Shown here: positions 26,196 through 37,270 of the stretch, piece by piece | How the letters are laid out: the number at the start of each line of letters is the position of its first letter | How positions within the stretch are numbered: the first letter of the stretch is position 1 | Assembly (NCBI RefSeq): GCF_001580015.1 | Contig: NZ_LSZQ01000042.1 | Location: forward strand, 1-64,000 | DNA length: 64,000 nt | Direction of reading: 5' to 3' | Source: Cephaloticoccus primus | GTDB taxonomy: Bacteria; Verrucomicrobiota; Verrucomicrobiia; Opitutales; Opitutaceae | Translations under genes and position numbers: made by a program | The notes under the pieces: generated by a model | The model's database searches: none | Told to the model about the DNA's origin: nothing | The model's input: only the letters and a program-made list of their open reading frames with translations

Positions 26196-26221
26196 AAGCC
26201 GCTCAGTTTTCAGAGCGGCTT
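26196..26221 (+). promoter_or_regulatory. Second leader hairpin before the TonB receptor start
   Basis: AAGCCGCTC (26196-26204) pairs perfectly with GAGCGGCTT (26213-26221) around an AU-rich loop. The receptor ATG is 31 bases downstream. Together with the terminator-like hairpin just upstream it suggests control in the leader RNA; which signal is sensed is unknown. Confidence 0.55.
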
Positions 26222-26252
26222 AGTATAACCCAACCCCAAACCTAAAAAGCAT

Positions 26253-28724
26253 ATGAAACTGCAATCTTGGCTTGTGCCTACATTACTCGCTTTGGGCATA
26301 CCGCTAGCATCCCACGCCCAAAGTTCAAATCCTCCTCGCTCTTTTTCCGATCAAGCGGACGATGAAGAGACCGTTTACCTCTCCCCCTTCGAGGTTTCCT
26401 CTGACCGTGTGAGTGGCTATACTGTAACTGATTCGGCTGCCTCCAGGGTTCGCAGAGCTCTGCTTGATACACCGACTTCTATTCAGGTCGTAACGAGTGA
26501 ATTTATGGACGATATTGGAGCGGCCTCTGTCCTTGATGCGACACAATACCTCTCCGGGGTAAGTTACCCTGTTCTCGGAGGTGTTAACGGCGTCCAGGAG
26601 CGGCAGACCGTTCGTGGTTTTGAAATCTTTGGAAGCACGACTGATAACTTCACCCCGAGTACGACTTGGTCAGCGCTTGAGTCAGCAGTTATTGATCGAG
26701 TCGAGGTGGTAAAGGGGCCTCACTCGATTTTGGCTCCCAGCGGCCCTCCAGGCGGTTCAGCAAATATTCTTACCAAGTCCCCCAAGTTTGACGATCCGCG
26801 CCACACGTTTAAAGCCGAGGTGGCAGATCAATATTTTGGGAATAAAGGCACTCTTGATTCTACTGGCCGCATCTTTGGCTCAGACAAACTTGCTTATCGT
26901 GTCATAGCGACGTATCGCGATGCTAAATCTTATGTTCCCGGGCACCTTTGGAACAAAACAGTAAACCCGATGCTGACTTGGAAAATTACAGAGAGGTCAC
27001 AATTGAAACTTAAGGGTTTTTTCAATAACTGGGGACAAAGTGGAGCCCAAGCTGCCAATGCCAATAACCTTTACCTACGCGATGACTTTCCAGTTGGTGG
27101 AACTGTTTCCAGCTCGCTTGACAACTTTAGACCCGGCTATGTCCCCTTTGAGGCTAACGGCTTCCCAGATTGGACGATACGCGATGAGAAAATGCGGCGT
27201 GGTACGGCGGAGTTTACCACTGCCATAGGAGATCGCATGAACCTGCGACTGGCTGCGCTCAAGACTTATTCACACATACAAAATTCTACTGGAGGCCTGT
27301 GGATGTGGAGGCCAGGCCTGGGGAATCGAGTAAATCCATATACAGGTGATTGGACAGAACACGAGAGATGGAGTCTTCAAGACTCCTCGCTTCCTTACGA
27401 TGAGACCACTAATCCCTACATCTCTACTCCAATAGACTTTAAGGAATCTGTCCGAGCGGTGTATCTGACTGAGAACTATTGGCAATACTGGACCGAAGGG
27501 ACTTTTCTCCAAGCGGATCTTAGCGGCAAGTTTGACTTTGGCGGATCAAGCACGGAGCCCTTGTTGACACTCAATATTGTTACAGGTGTTTCGCGGGGAC
27601 GGCAAAAGAATCGGACACGTTCGTGGGGAATTCCTGGTGAAGAAATAACAGATGTTTACGACTTGGACTATCACCTTAACGTGCGGTCCTTCCTGCCCCA
27701 CCCGTCAAAGCCCGCATCACTAAACTGGGTCAGGGAAGGATTGCCCGAGAACCGCAACGGAGGGCCTGGAGGCACGGGAGATAGCTCGGAGACGATTCGT
27801 GATATTAATACACAGCATTATGTGAATACTTCAGTAGACACTTTTAAAGGTAAGCTGATCTGGACGGCTGGGACGTCTCGTCGGGAGTACAGTAACCGCA
27901 ACGTTACTCACTCCGATGGTCACAGCCGCAAAGGAATTGTCAACTCCTCAGGAGGGCACTCGAAGATGACTCCCTCCTTTGGTCTTTTGTACAAAGTTAG
28001 GCCTGACGTCTCGGTGTATTTGGCGCACACACTAAATACGGAGCAAGGCTCTTGGTACACAGGGCGAGAGCGGGGGGATCAACCCATTTGGCAAGACGGT
28101 AAGCAGCAAGAGGCCGGACTAAAGCTAACATTCTTCGATCGAAGGCTTTCCGTGACGACCTCCTATTTTGAAATCAGGAAAACTAACATTCCACAAGGCA
28201 ACCCTTTAAACCGTGGTATTACGCTCCAGCCCGGAGAGCGCCCCCTCTATCCTAACCTTCTAAGGAATATTACTAATGAAGGGGTAGAGGTCGATGTCGC
28301 TGGTCAGATTACAAATAACCTTAGCGTTCTGGGGAGCTTTACTTCCCAAAAGATGCGCGACGATTTTGGTCGTCGAAGGGCTAACGTCCCCGACACGATG
28401 CTCAATGGTATGGTTCGGTATAAGTTCCCTGAAGGGAAAATGAAAGGCTTAGCTATGCACCTAGGCTTTAATCACGCAGGGGATGTCTCAGGAGAAAATA
28501 GAGGGGCGAGGACTCCTCTTGATGTACTAGAGATGCCTGGATTTTACTTGCCTGAGCGGACGTTTTTTAATGCAGGGGCCAGCTTTAAGTTAGGCGAGGT
28601 TAGCTTCCAGCTTAACGTCGATAATCTACTAGACTCCAAGAAGCCTCATACCTCCGGTGGCCGTCACGCTATCGGGATTGTACCGCCGCGTAACATCCGC
28701 TTGACCACGACCTATAGCTTCTAA
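26253..28724 (+). CDS. TonB-dependent outer-membrane receptor
   Basis: A TonB-dependent transporter of 823 residues. A Sec signal peptide (1-22, ending SHAQ) is followed by LSPFEVSSDRVSGYTVTDS, a TonB-box-like opening typical of the receptors I associate with Opitutales. The plug domain (about 60-180) has TPTSIQVVTSEFMDD and VIDRVEVVKGPHSIL, then a beta-barrel region ends in NIRLTTTYSF with the terminal Phe expected for outer-membrane insertion. The pattern resembles siderophore-type receptors, but the cargo is unknown. Codon use is markedly more AT-rich than in neighbouring housekeeping genes. The next gene encodes a secreted phosphodiester glycosidase-like protein. Confidence 0.93.
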   Translation: MKLQSWLVPTLLALGIPLASHAQSSNPPRSFSDQADDEETVYLSPFEVSSDRVSGYTVTDSAASRVRRALLDTPTSIQVVTSEFMDDIGAASVLDATQYLSGVSYPVLGGVNGVQERQTVRGFEIFGSTTDNFTPSTTWSALESAVIDRVEVVKGPHSILAPSGPPGGSANILTKSPKFDDPRHTFKAEVADQYFGNKGTLDSTGRIFGSDKLAYRVIATYRDAKSYVPGHLWNKTVNPMLTWKITERSQLKLKGFFNNWGQSGAQAANANNLYLRDDFPVGGTVSSSLDNFRPGYVPFEANGFPDWTIRDEKMRRGTAEFTTAIGDRMNLRLAALKTYSHIQNSTGGLWMWRPGLGNRVNPYTGDWTEHERWSLQDSSLPYDETTNPYISTPIDFKESVRAVYLTENYWQYWTEGTFLQADLSGKFDFGGSSTEPLLTLNIVTGVSRGRQKNRTRSWGIPGEEITDVYDLDYHLNVRSFLPHPSKPASLNWVREGLPENRNGGPGGTGDSSETIRDINTQHYVNTSVDTFKGKLIWTAGTSRREYSNRNVTHSDGHSRKGIVNSSGGHSKMTPSFGLLYKVRPDVSVYLAHTLNTEQGSWYTGRERGDQPIWQDGKQQEAGLKLTFFDRRLSVTTSYFEIRKTNIPQGNPLNRGITLQPGERPLYPNLLRNITNEGVEVDVAGQITNNLSVLGSFTSQKMRDDFGRRRANVPDTMLNGMVRYKFPEGKMKGLAMHLGFNHAGDVSGENRGARTPLDVLEMPGFYLPERTFFNAGASFKLGEVSFQLNVDNLLDSKKPHTSGGRHAIGIVPPRNIRLTTTYSF

Positions 28725-28759
28725 AGCTTACCAATTATAATGGGCTAATCTGGTTACAG

Positions 28760-28792
28760 GGCGGGGCGTTTTATGCGCCCCGCCTTTTTATT
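28760..28792 (+). terminator. Intrinsic terminator of the TonB receptor gene
   Basis: GGCGGGGCG (28760-28768) pairs perfectly with CGCCCCGCC (28776-28784) and is followed by TTTTTATTT. It ends 80 bases before the next coding start, so the downstream gene probably has its own promoter or depends on read-through. Confidence 0.9.
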
Positions 28793-28871
28793 TATTCATG
28801 GCCTTGACCAAAGTCATTTGCCCGCCCTTGCTCGCCGGGCCCCTCCCTTTTCCCCTAGTTCTATCTCCTGT

Positions 28872-30287
28872 ATGCCCATAAAAAACTCAAGATTCATTAA
28901 TTCGTTGGTATCCATAGCGTTGTTACTGTTTTTTTCGCTGCTTGGTACTCCCCATTGGGGGCAGGCGGATCTCCCTCGAGAAGGATTTCCGCTTGGACGA
29001 CCCGACCTGCCCGAGGTGCGTACTGTAAAGGAATTGCGCCCGGGGCTTACCCATGTACACGTCGAGCGTGGGATGCAGGGCAGGGTGGAGCGCCCCAAGT
29101 TCACATTCCTGAGTGTACAGCGGGATCAGGCGGGGCGTGACCAAATGCGCGCCTGCCTGGAGCGCGCGGGCTATACAGTTCGTGAAAAGGTGGAGACAGT
29201 GCCTGACTCTGGGCTTCGTTATGTGCTGACTGCCGGAGAGTTTGACAGCATAGAAGAGTTGAAACTTGCGGCGCGTGAAATTCCCTGCAGTGTACAGATT
29301 GCGGAGCTACCTGGTGACAATCGCCCTGAGGGGCCAGTTGGCCCCTATGTGCTAGATATAGTGATATTGGATCCGAAAGTTTATAAGGGAAAGGTGATTT
29401 CGTCTTGGTCGGAGACCGTCTGGCGGGCGAGTCCTTTAGAGTTAGCACTTAAGCACAATGCGGTGGTTGCCATTAATGGGAGCTGGTTTGAGTATTCGAT
29501 TGATGAGATTGCCGGTGTTCCTTCCGGAGTCTCCATTGTACAGGGGCTGTGGCATCATGAACCTAATACAAGAGCTAGATCAATCCATATCGAAAATCAT
29601 GAAGATGGGGGGATATCTTTAAAAATTAGTGATCAAGTCCCTCCCATACCTGAGCTCAAATGGGGAGAGGGGAAAAGCACGAAGCTGGATGGTATTGACC
29701 GAATGCCTAAAGATAATGAGCTCGTCGCGATGAGAGAGTCTGTTTTTATGGAATCGGCCTATACGCATGGGAAACTTCCTGGGCATATAGCATTAACTTT
29801 GATTAGTGAGGCTTCCACTGGTGTTGGATACTTCATAATGGCCACTGGAGACAAAAGGGCAATTTTGGACAATTATAAGGCCTCTGGGAACCCCCTAAAA
29901 CTGGACCTGAGTGTTCCCGGTCGAACCGGATTAAATGCCCTGTATACCGCGCAACCTTTCATTGTTGACGGGCACCCTGTACCGCAGGGGCATCATGATG
30001 TTACTGCGCGTACGGCAATGGGGGCTGATGCCGATGGCAAGATTTATCTACTCGTTGTCCATGTCGATACTCCTCTATGGGACAGTGTGGGAGCTGGCTT
30101 CAGTGAATTAACGGATGTAGGTCTATTTCTTGGGTTGATAAACTTCGCCAACCTGGACGGAGGCCCACGATCGACTTCAATGGTCATTGAAGGCAAAGTT
30201 GTTGGGGCTCCAAATTTGAAGCCATATGATGAGACGCGCCGTGTAGCGGATGTCGTGCTCGTGATTGATGAAGAAAACTATAGATAG
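28872..30287 (+). CDS. Secreted phosphodiester glycosidase-like (NAGPA/DUF2233) protein, paralogue A
   Basis: A 471-residue exported protein. The signal peptide (about 1-31) precedes a conserved block FPLGRPDLPEVRT...LRPGLTHVHVERG, then a module of about 70 residues resembling a SPOR-type fold (QMRACLERAGYTV...VLTAGEFDSIEELKLAA), then a NAGPA-type domain with VVAINGSWF and NLDGGPRSTSMVI. The family cleaves sugar-1-phosphodiesters; the glycine loop here deviates from NLDGGGST. Two paralogues lie at 46.6-49.7 kb. Its AT-rich codon use matches the TonB receptor before it, not the paralogues. ATG 28872 was chosen because a signal peptide follows; an upstream frame starts inside the terminator. 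Confidence 0.8.
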   Translation: MPIKNSRFINSLVSIALLLFFSLLGTPHWGQADLPREGFPLGRPDLPEVRTVKELRPGLTHVHVERGMQGRVERPKFTFLSVQRDQAGRDQMRACLERAGYTVREKVETVPDSGLRYVLTAGEFDSIEELKLAAREIPCSVQIAELPGDNRPEGPVGPYVLDIVILDPKVYKGKVISSWSETVWRASPLELALKHNAVVAINGSWFEYSIDEIAGVPSGVSIVQGLWHHEPNTRARSIHIENHEDGGISLKISDQVPPIPELKWGEGKSTKLDGIDRMPKDNELVAMRESVFMESAYTHGKLPGHIALTLISEASTGVGYFIMATGDKRAILDNYKASGNPLKLDLSVPGRTGLNALYTAQPFIVDGHPVPQGHHDVTARTAMGADADGKIYLLVVHVDTPLWDSVGAGFSELTDVGLFLGLINFANLDGGPRSTSMVIEGKVVGAPNLKPYDETRRVADVVLVIDEENYR

Positions 30288-30367
30288 AGGTCTCGGCGCG
30301 TTCCAGCTTTGCCCCTAGGGGCAAAGCTCCTTTCGAAGAGGGCTGCACCTGCTGCTGCTGGCTTTTC

Positions 30368-32266
<1,899 letters not shown>

Positions 32267-32411
32267 GGTGTATGCAGGCGTTTTTTTGGAAATCCGGGAA
32301 GAAGAAGGGAAGTGTGTATGTGGCAGGAAGCGGTGTGATTGGAAATGCGAGAGGCCCGACGAATGGCGCACGTTGCATACGCCTGCCCCGCCTCTTCGCG
32401 GCGCAGACGGC

Positions 32412-34160
32412 CTACTCGCTTCGCGGCGCACGCGGAGCGGGGAGCGCTTCATCGCTCGCCATTTCGCGCAACAGGCTGCCGAGGTAAGGGATGAGTTGCT
32501 TCTTGCGGCTGACGATGCCGGGCAGGTCGAAGCTCTCTTCGTTTTTCACATGGGGGTAGGTGATACGGCTGATGACGCTGGAGTCGCCCTTTACGAGGAG
32601 GATCGAGTTTTGCGTATTGATGTCGGTAACGAGCAGGCAGGAGAAGCTGAGGCCCTCCGCATCCAGCAGCTCCTGTAGTGCATCGGAGATGGGCTCAGCG
32701 TGCTTCCAGAAATTGGAAAAGCCGAGCTCCTCGACCTGCGAGACGGAGAAGCGCACGCCTTCTTCGCTGTAAATCTTGAAGTCGGCGCGCACGACCTGAG
32801 CTGCCGGGCTGGCCAGGATCACGGAGCCGGAGCTGAAAATCTGGTCGGCGAGCTGCTGGGGATCGACGCCCGCGATTTGCGAGAGCCACCCCAAGACCTC
32901 CGCATCTTTGGGCGTAGCGGTGGGGCCTTTGAGCATGAGCGTGTCGCTCACCAGGCCGGACATCATGATGCCCGCCAGGTCGGGCGAGGGACTGAGGCCA
33001 GCGCGGCGGTAGAGGTCGGCCACGATCGTGCAAGTCGAGCCCACCGGTTCGTTGATAAACAGAATCGGCTGCTGGGTGCTCATCGGCCCGAGCCGGTGGT
33101 GGTCGATGATCTCGACGATACGCGCCTGCTCGGCCCCGGGGACGGCTTGCGTGATCTCGTTGTGGTCAACGAGGACCAGCCGTGTGCCGACGGGGCGCAG
33201 CAGATCGCTCTTGGTGAGGATGCCCTGGAGCGTGCCCTGCTCGTCGGCGACGAGGACGGCGTGGGGCGAGCTGGGGCTGAATTTTTTGCGCGCAAGGGAG
33301 AGCGGCAGCTCGGCACTGATGGTGTCGAAATTGCGCTCAATGATGCCGTCCAGAGTTGAGGCCGCGCGCACGATCCACGCGGTGGTAGCGGTATCGTGCG
33401 GGCTGGAGATGATACTGACCTGGCGAGCGGCAGCGAGCTCCACGACATCCGGATCGACGCTGCGCCCGCCGCTGATGATGAGCGCGCGGCTACCGATCTC
33501 GATTGCGCGCAACTGCACATCGCGCCGGTCGCCGACGATTGTTATGGATTGGGCGGCAGAGAGTTTCTCGCGTTCGGAGATCTTCCAAAAACTGCCGATG
33601 TCCATCGCTGCGATGTGCAGGTGAAGCGGCTCCAGCCGGTCTTCATCGGTCGCCGTGAGGATGGTCGCCGAGAGCGAGCGCACGATCCGGCTCAAGCTGG
33701 TGTATACCTCACGCATCCGCCGCGGGTCTTTGATGTGGGGAACGAAGAAGCCGCCCATCTGCGCAAGGGTAAGCGTGCCGAGGATTTTGCGATCCGGGTC
33801 AGTGATCGGGAGCACGCTGACGCCGTGCCGCTCAAAGGCTTCGAGCGCTTCGACACAAGTCGCTCCCTCCTGGATGTGGATCACGTCGCGCACCATGAGG
33901 TCGTGCACGCGCGGACGCACGTCGCTCAGGTATAGCGGCAGCGGCTGATTAAAGCGGCGCAGGATGGTGTCGATGCGCGCATTGGAGTTTCCGCAGCGGG
34001 CGGGGACGAAGTTGGGCTCCCCGCGTTGCTGTTTGAAAGCGGCGTAGGCAATCGCGGCGCAGATCGCATCTGCATCGGGGTTTTTGTGCCCGATCACATA
34101 AGTGATTTCTCGCGGGTCGGGGGGCGGTGTCGGGGCGGAGGAAGCGGTAGCAGCAGTCAT
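32412..34160 (-). CDS. ppaC: Manganese-dependent (family II) inorganic pyrophosphatase with CBS/DRTGG insert
   Basis: This 582-residue DHH-family enzyme hydrolyses pyrophosphate, pulling biosynthetic reactions forward. The N-terminal DHH half has VIGHKNPDADAICAAIAYA. It is then interrupted by a CBS motif (VRDVIHIQEGATCVEALEAF...VLPITD), a DRTGG-like segment (SITIVGDRRDVQLRAIEIG) and a second CBS motif (LPLSLARKKF...VLVADEQGTLQGILT). The catalytic core resumes with LVDHNE and IIDHHRLG, and a DHHA2 domain ends the chain. Such CBS-PPases are regulated by adenine nucleotides in known cases. ATG 34160 was chosen because the 14 residues upstream are not conserved-looking. Confidence 0.92.
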   Translation of the reverse strand: MTAATASSAPTPPPDPREITYVIGHKNPDADAICAAIAYAAFKQQRGEPNFVPARCGNSNARIDTILRRFNQPLPLYLSDVRPRVHDLMVRDVIHIQEGATCVEALEAFERHGVSVLPITDPDRKILGTLTLAQMGGFFVPHIKDPRRMREVYTSLSRIVRSLSATILTATDEDRLEPLHLHIAAMDIGSFWKISEREKLSAAQSITIVGDRRDVQLRAIEIGSRALIISGGRSVDPDVVELAAARQVSIISSPHDTATTAWIVRAASTLDGIIERNFDTISAELPLSLARKKFSPSSPHAVLVADEQGTLQGILTKSDLLRPVGTRLVLVDHNEITQAVPGAEQARIVEIIDHHRLGPMSTQQPILFINEPVGSTCTIVADLYRRAGLSPSPDLAGIMMSGLVSDTLMLKGPTATPKDAEVLGWLSQIAGVDPQQLADQIFSSGSVILASPAAQVVRADFKIYSEEGVRFSVSQVEELGFSNFWKHAEPISDALQELLDAEGLSFSCLLVTDINTQNSILLVKGDSSVISRITYPHVKNEESFDLPGIVSRKKQLIPYLGSLLREMASDEALPAPRAPRSE

Positions 34161-34265
34161 GGCGGGTGTTAAGGCGGGAACAGTTAATGCAATCCATGCC
34201 ATGCTGCCCCACCGCGTAAAAGCCCAATCCCACAGTAGCTGTGCGCGGGTGTATCGACATGTCGG

Positions 34266-35963
34266 CTACGGTTCCAGCCAGAGGTGTTTATAGGGGTGGC
34301 GGTCGAGCAGAGTTGGGTGCCAGCCGTGGAGGCTGGGGTGGACGAGGCGCACGGTCGCCGCGTAGTAGATCGGGATGATGGGGAGCTCTTGCAGGAGGAT
34401 CTCTTCGGCGCGGGCGAGCAGGGCGTAGCGCGCTGCGGGATCGGCTGTGCGTGCGGCCCGGTAGAGCAGCGAGTCGTATTCCTGCGAGCTCCAGCCAGTG
34501 TGGTTATTCCCCGAGGTGCTGCTAAAGATTTCCAGAAAGCTGGCCGGGTCGAGGTAGTCGCCCGCCCAGTCGGAGCGCAGCATCTGGTAGTCGAGCGTGC
34601 GGCGCTGCGAGAGCAGGGTTTTCTGCTCCATGTTCACGATCGTAATCCGGATCCCCAGTTCGCGCTGCCACATGGCCTGGATGGCCTCGGCGATGGTGCG
34701 GTGGTTGTCGGAGTTGTTGATCAACAGTTCGAGCGTGGGGAGGCCGCGGCCCTGCGGGTAGCCCGCTTCGGCCAGCAGCGCGCGCGCCGCCTGCGGGTCG
34801 TAGCGCAGGGCCTGCGGCGGTGTGTAGCCCGCCAGACCCGGCGGCGTGAAGCTCGCCGCTACGCGTTGCCGCCCGCCGCTGAGCCGGACAATCGCCTCGC
34901 GGTCGATGGCGAGCGAGAGGGCGCGGCGAATCCTGGCTTCGTTGAGGACGGGGCGGGTGACGTTGAGCCGGTAAAAGTAGGTGTCGAAAAACGGATCCAC
35001 GCGCAGCAGCTCGGGCTGCTGGCGCGCGTAGCGCTCGATCTTGCTGAGCGGGAGAGCCTCGGTGAGGTGAACTTGTCCGGCACGAAAGGCGCGTTCCTCG
35101 GCTTCGACACTACTGGAGGGGTGAAAGTGGATGGCACTCAGCCGCACCGTCTCCGAGTCCCAGTAATAGGGGTTGCGCTCGACGATGATTCGCCGGTCGG
35201 GCTGCCACTGCTTGAGCGTGAAGGGGCCGTTGCCGACGAAGTTTTCGGGGCGCGTCCAAGGGTTTCCGCGCGCATCTGCGGCGCCTGTTTTTTCGACCGC
35301 AGGCAAGTAAACGGGAAACCAGACGGGCTGCGTGAGCTCGGCGAGAAACTGCGGCGCGGGATGCTCCAGTGTGATGACGAGCGTGTGCGGATCGGGTGCC
35401 ACAAAGCCCACTTGGGAAAAATCGTCGAGCAGCCCGCGGTGGTAGGCTTGCGCTTTTTGCACGAGGTAGAGTGCAGAGGCATAGTCGGCGCCGAGCGCGG
35501 GCGAGAGGGCGCGGCGGTAGCTGGCGAGAAAGTCTTGGGCGGTGAGGGCGGCTCCGTTTGACCAGCGCGCCTCGGGCCGCAGGTGAAAGGTGTAGCGCAG
35601 CCCGTCGTCAGAGATTTCCCAACGCGCGGCGACGCCGGGCACGGGGCTGAGGTCGCGCGGATCTTCTGCGACCAGTCCTTCAAAGAGCGCAGTGACCACC
35701 GCGATTTCGGGCAGCCCGGTCACGAGGTGCGGATCGAGCTCGGCCACATCCGCACTGAGGCTGCGGTGCAGGACCTGGGTGCGATTGCCGCGCTCGACCG
35801 GCGTCTCGCGTGGCATGCAGCCCACAAGGGCGAGGCCTGCGGCGAGAGCCGTAAGCGCAGTCGCAAAAACAAGACGCCGCCCGCCGCCCGCGCCTTGCTT
35901 TCTCGCGTGCGCCCCACGGGCAATAAATGGCCAGCGAATCGTGGCACCTGCGCGCGCCTTCAT
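34266..35963 (-). CDS. Oligopeptide ABC transporter substrate-binding lipoprotein, OppA-like
   Basis: A 565-residue periplasmic solute-binding protein of the SBP type 5 (OppA/DppA) family. A basic N-terminus and a hydrophobic stretch lead to the lipobox LVGC near residue 49, so it is probably a lipoprotein. Family blocks are LDPHLVTGLPE, GLRYTFHLRPEARWSNGAALTAQDF, GNGPFTLKQWQPDRRIIVERNPYYW, RRALSLAIDRE and the C-terminal ELPIIPIYY. No permease or ATPase gene lies beside it. Its ATG overlaps the ispF stop by four bases, so it is translated from an isoprenoid-pyrimidine transcript, an odd placement. Confidence 0.92.
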   Translation of the reverse strand: MKARAGATIRWPFIARGAHARKQGAGGGRRLVFATALTALAAGLALVGCMPRETPVERGNRTQVLHRSLSADVAELDPHLVTGLPEIAVVTALFEGLVAEDPRDLSPVPGVAARWEISDDGLRYTFHLRPEARWSNGAALTAQDFLASYRRALSPALGADYASALYLVQKAQAYHRGLLDDFSQVGFVAPDPHTLVITLEHPAPQFLAELTQPVWFPVYLPAVEKTGAADARGNPWTRPENFVGNGPFTLKQWQPDRRIIVERNPYYWDSETVRLSAIHFHPSSSVEAEERAFRAGQVHLTEALPLSKIERYARQQPELLRVDPFFDTYFYRLNVTRPVLNEARIRRALSLAIDREAIVRLSGGRQRVAASFTPPGLAGYTPPQALRYDPQAARALLAEAGYPQGRGLPTLELLINNSDNHRTIAEAIQAMWQRELGIRITIVNMEQKTLLSQRRTLDYQMLRSDWAGDYLDPASFLEIFSSTSGNNHTGWSSQEYDSLLYRAARTADPAARYALLARAEEILLQELPIIPIYYAATVRLVHPSLHGWHPTLLDRHPYKHLWLEP

Positions 35964-36475
35964 CGTTGGCGAGATTGGTAAATTAACGCGACCGCGTGGG
36001 CAGCGATTGCCAAGCCGCGCCCGATCTCGTCCACGCCCTCGTTGGTCGTGGCCTTGATCCCTACGCACTCGGAGGCGACCTGCATTGACTGGGCGAGCCG
36101 CGCTTTCATCTCGGCGAGCCGTGGCGCGATTTTCGGTTTTTCGGCGACGAGCGAGGCATCGATATTGCCGATTTCGTAGCCGCGGTTGCGCAGCTCGGCA
36201 CAGGTTTGGAGGAGGAGTTTTTGGGAATCGATGTCCTTGAACGCCGGATCGGTATTGGGGAAAAAGTGGCCGATGTCGGGCAGCCCCGCCGCGCCGAGCA
36301 GCGCATCGCAAATCGCGTGGGTGAGCACATCGGCATCGGAGTGTCCGTCGAGTGCGCAATCAGTTTCGGTAAAATGTACGCCGCCCAAAACGAGCGGGCG
36401 GCCCGACTCAGCAGCGGGCACGAGGCGGTGGATGTCGTAACCGTAACCGATGCGAAAAGGCGGCGCAGAAGACAT
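35960..36475 (-). CDS. ispF: 2-C-methyl-D-erythritol 2,4-cyclodiphosphate synthase
   Basis: IspF makes the cyclic diphosphate in the MEP pathway to IPP and DMAPP. The 171-residue protein carries the zinc-site motif YDIHRL, LGGVHF, and the signature ALDGHSDADVLTHAICDALLGAAGLPDIGHFFP, then GNIDASLVAEKPKI and GIKATTNEGVDEIGRG. All ligands and the family length are as expected. It lies 78 bases after ispD and overlaps the following oppA-like gene (ATGA). Confidence 0.97.
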   Translation of the reverse strand: MSSAPPFRIGYGYDIHRLVPAAESGRPLVLGGVHFTETDCALDGHSDADVLTHAICDALLGAAGLPDIGHFFPNTDPAFKDIDSQKLLLQTCAELRNRGYEIGNIDASLVAEKPKIAPRLAEMKARLAQSMQVASECVGIKATTNEGVDEIGRGLAIAAHAVALIYQSRQR

Positions 36476-36553
36476 GGCGAAAGAAGAGGGAGCGCGAAAC
36501 AGGCGGAGCGGGAAAGGAAGAGTGGCGGGAGGCGAGCGAGCACCTCGTTTTTT

Positions 36554-37270
36554 TTAACGCGCGGTCGCCTGGGCGGCGGACTCGGTGACTGTGGCGTGGT
36601 GGCGCGCGAGCAAGAACTCCAGCCAGGCGAAGTCAGCGGGCGTGGTGAGCTTGGGTGCGGGGTGCGGGTTTTCCAAAATCGCGATTGGCTGTTTCAACAG
36701 CTCGACTGCGGCGGCATCGTCGGTGATGCGCAGCTCGCGCGCGGCGACGCGCTGATAAGCGCGGACGATTAAGTCTCGCGCGAAGACTTGCGGCGTCTGC
36801 GCGGCCCACAGCGCCTCGCGCGGCAGCGTGCGAAAGGTGTCGCCTGCCCGCCGTTCCTTGATCGTGTCGGCCACGCGCTGGGCGAGGATGACAGCCTGCT
36901 CGCGGCGGACGATTTTGTGCAACGCGCGGAGCTGCTCGGGCAGGATCAGGGGGCGCGCGCAATCGTGGATAAACACATACTCGATGTCATCAGGCAGGGC
37001 GGCCAGCGCGTTCATGACCGAGTCCTGGCGCTCGCGTCCGCCCTTGACCAACACCGAGGGCGTCGGCGCATGAGCGGCCAGCGCGGTGAGCTGGCGCTGA
37101 TCGCGGTAGGTGATGGCGTAGTGATCGATGACGCCGCTCGCGGCGAAGGCTTTTGCGGAATAGGCAAAGACGGGGAGTCCCGCGAGCGGAGCGAGGATCT
37201 TGTCCGCCACATCGGCGCCCATCCGCCGTCCGCTGCCCGCCGCGAGGAGAATTGCTGCGGTGCGGCTCAT
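36554..37270 (-). CDS. ispD: 2-C-methyl-D-erythritol 4-phosphate cytidylyltransferase
   Basis: IspD joins MEP and CTP to give CDP-ME. The 238-residue nucleotidyltransferase begins ILLAAGSGRRMGADVADKILAPLAGLP, with the glycine-rich CTP loop and conserved lysine. VLVKGGRERQDSVMNAL, FIHDCARPLI and AAQTPQVFARDLI follow, then the ITDDAAAVE segment. The ATG at 37270 overlaps the pyrF stop (ATGA); the longer frame upstream is a different reading of pyrF. Next in the operon is ispF. Confidence 0.96.
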   Translation of the reverse strand: MSRTAAILLAAGSGRRMGADVADKILAPLAGLPVFAYSAKAFAASGVIDHYAITYRDQRQLTALAAHAPTPSVLVKGGRERQDSVMNALAALPDDIEYVFIHDCARPLILPEQLRALHKIVRREQAVILAQRVADTIKERRAGDTFRTLPREALWAAQTPQVFARDLIVRAYQRVAARELRITDDAAAVELLKQPIAILENPHPAPKLTTPADFAWLEFLLARHHATVTESAAQATAR

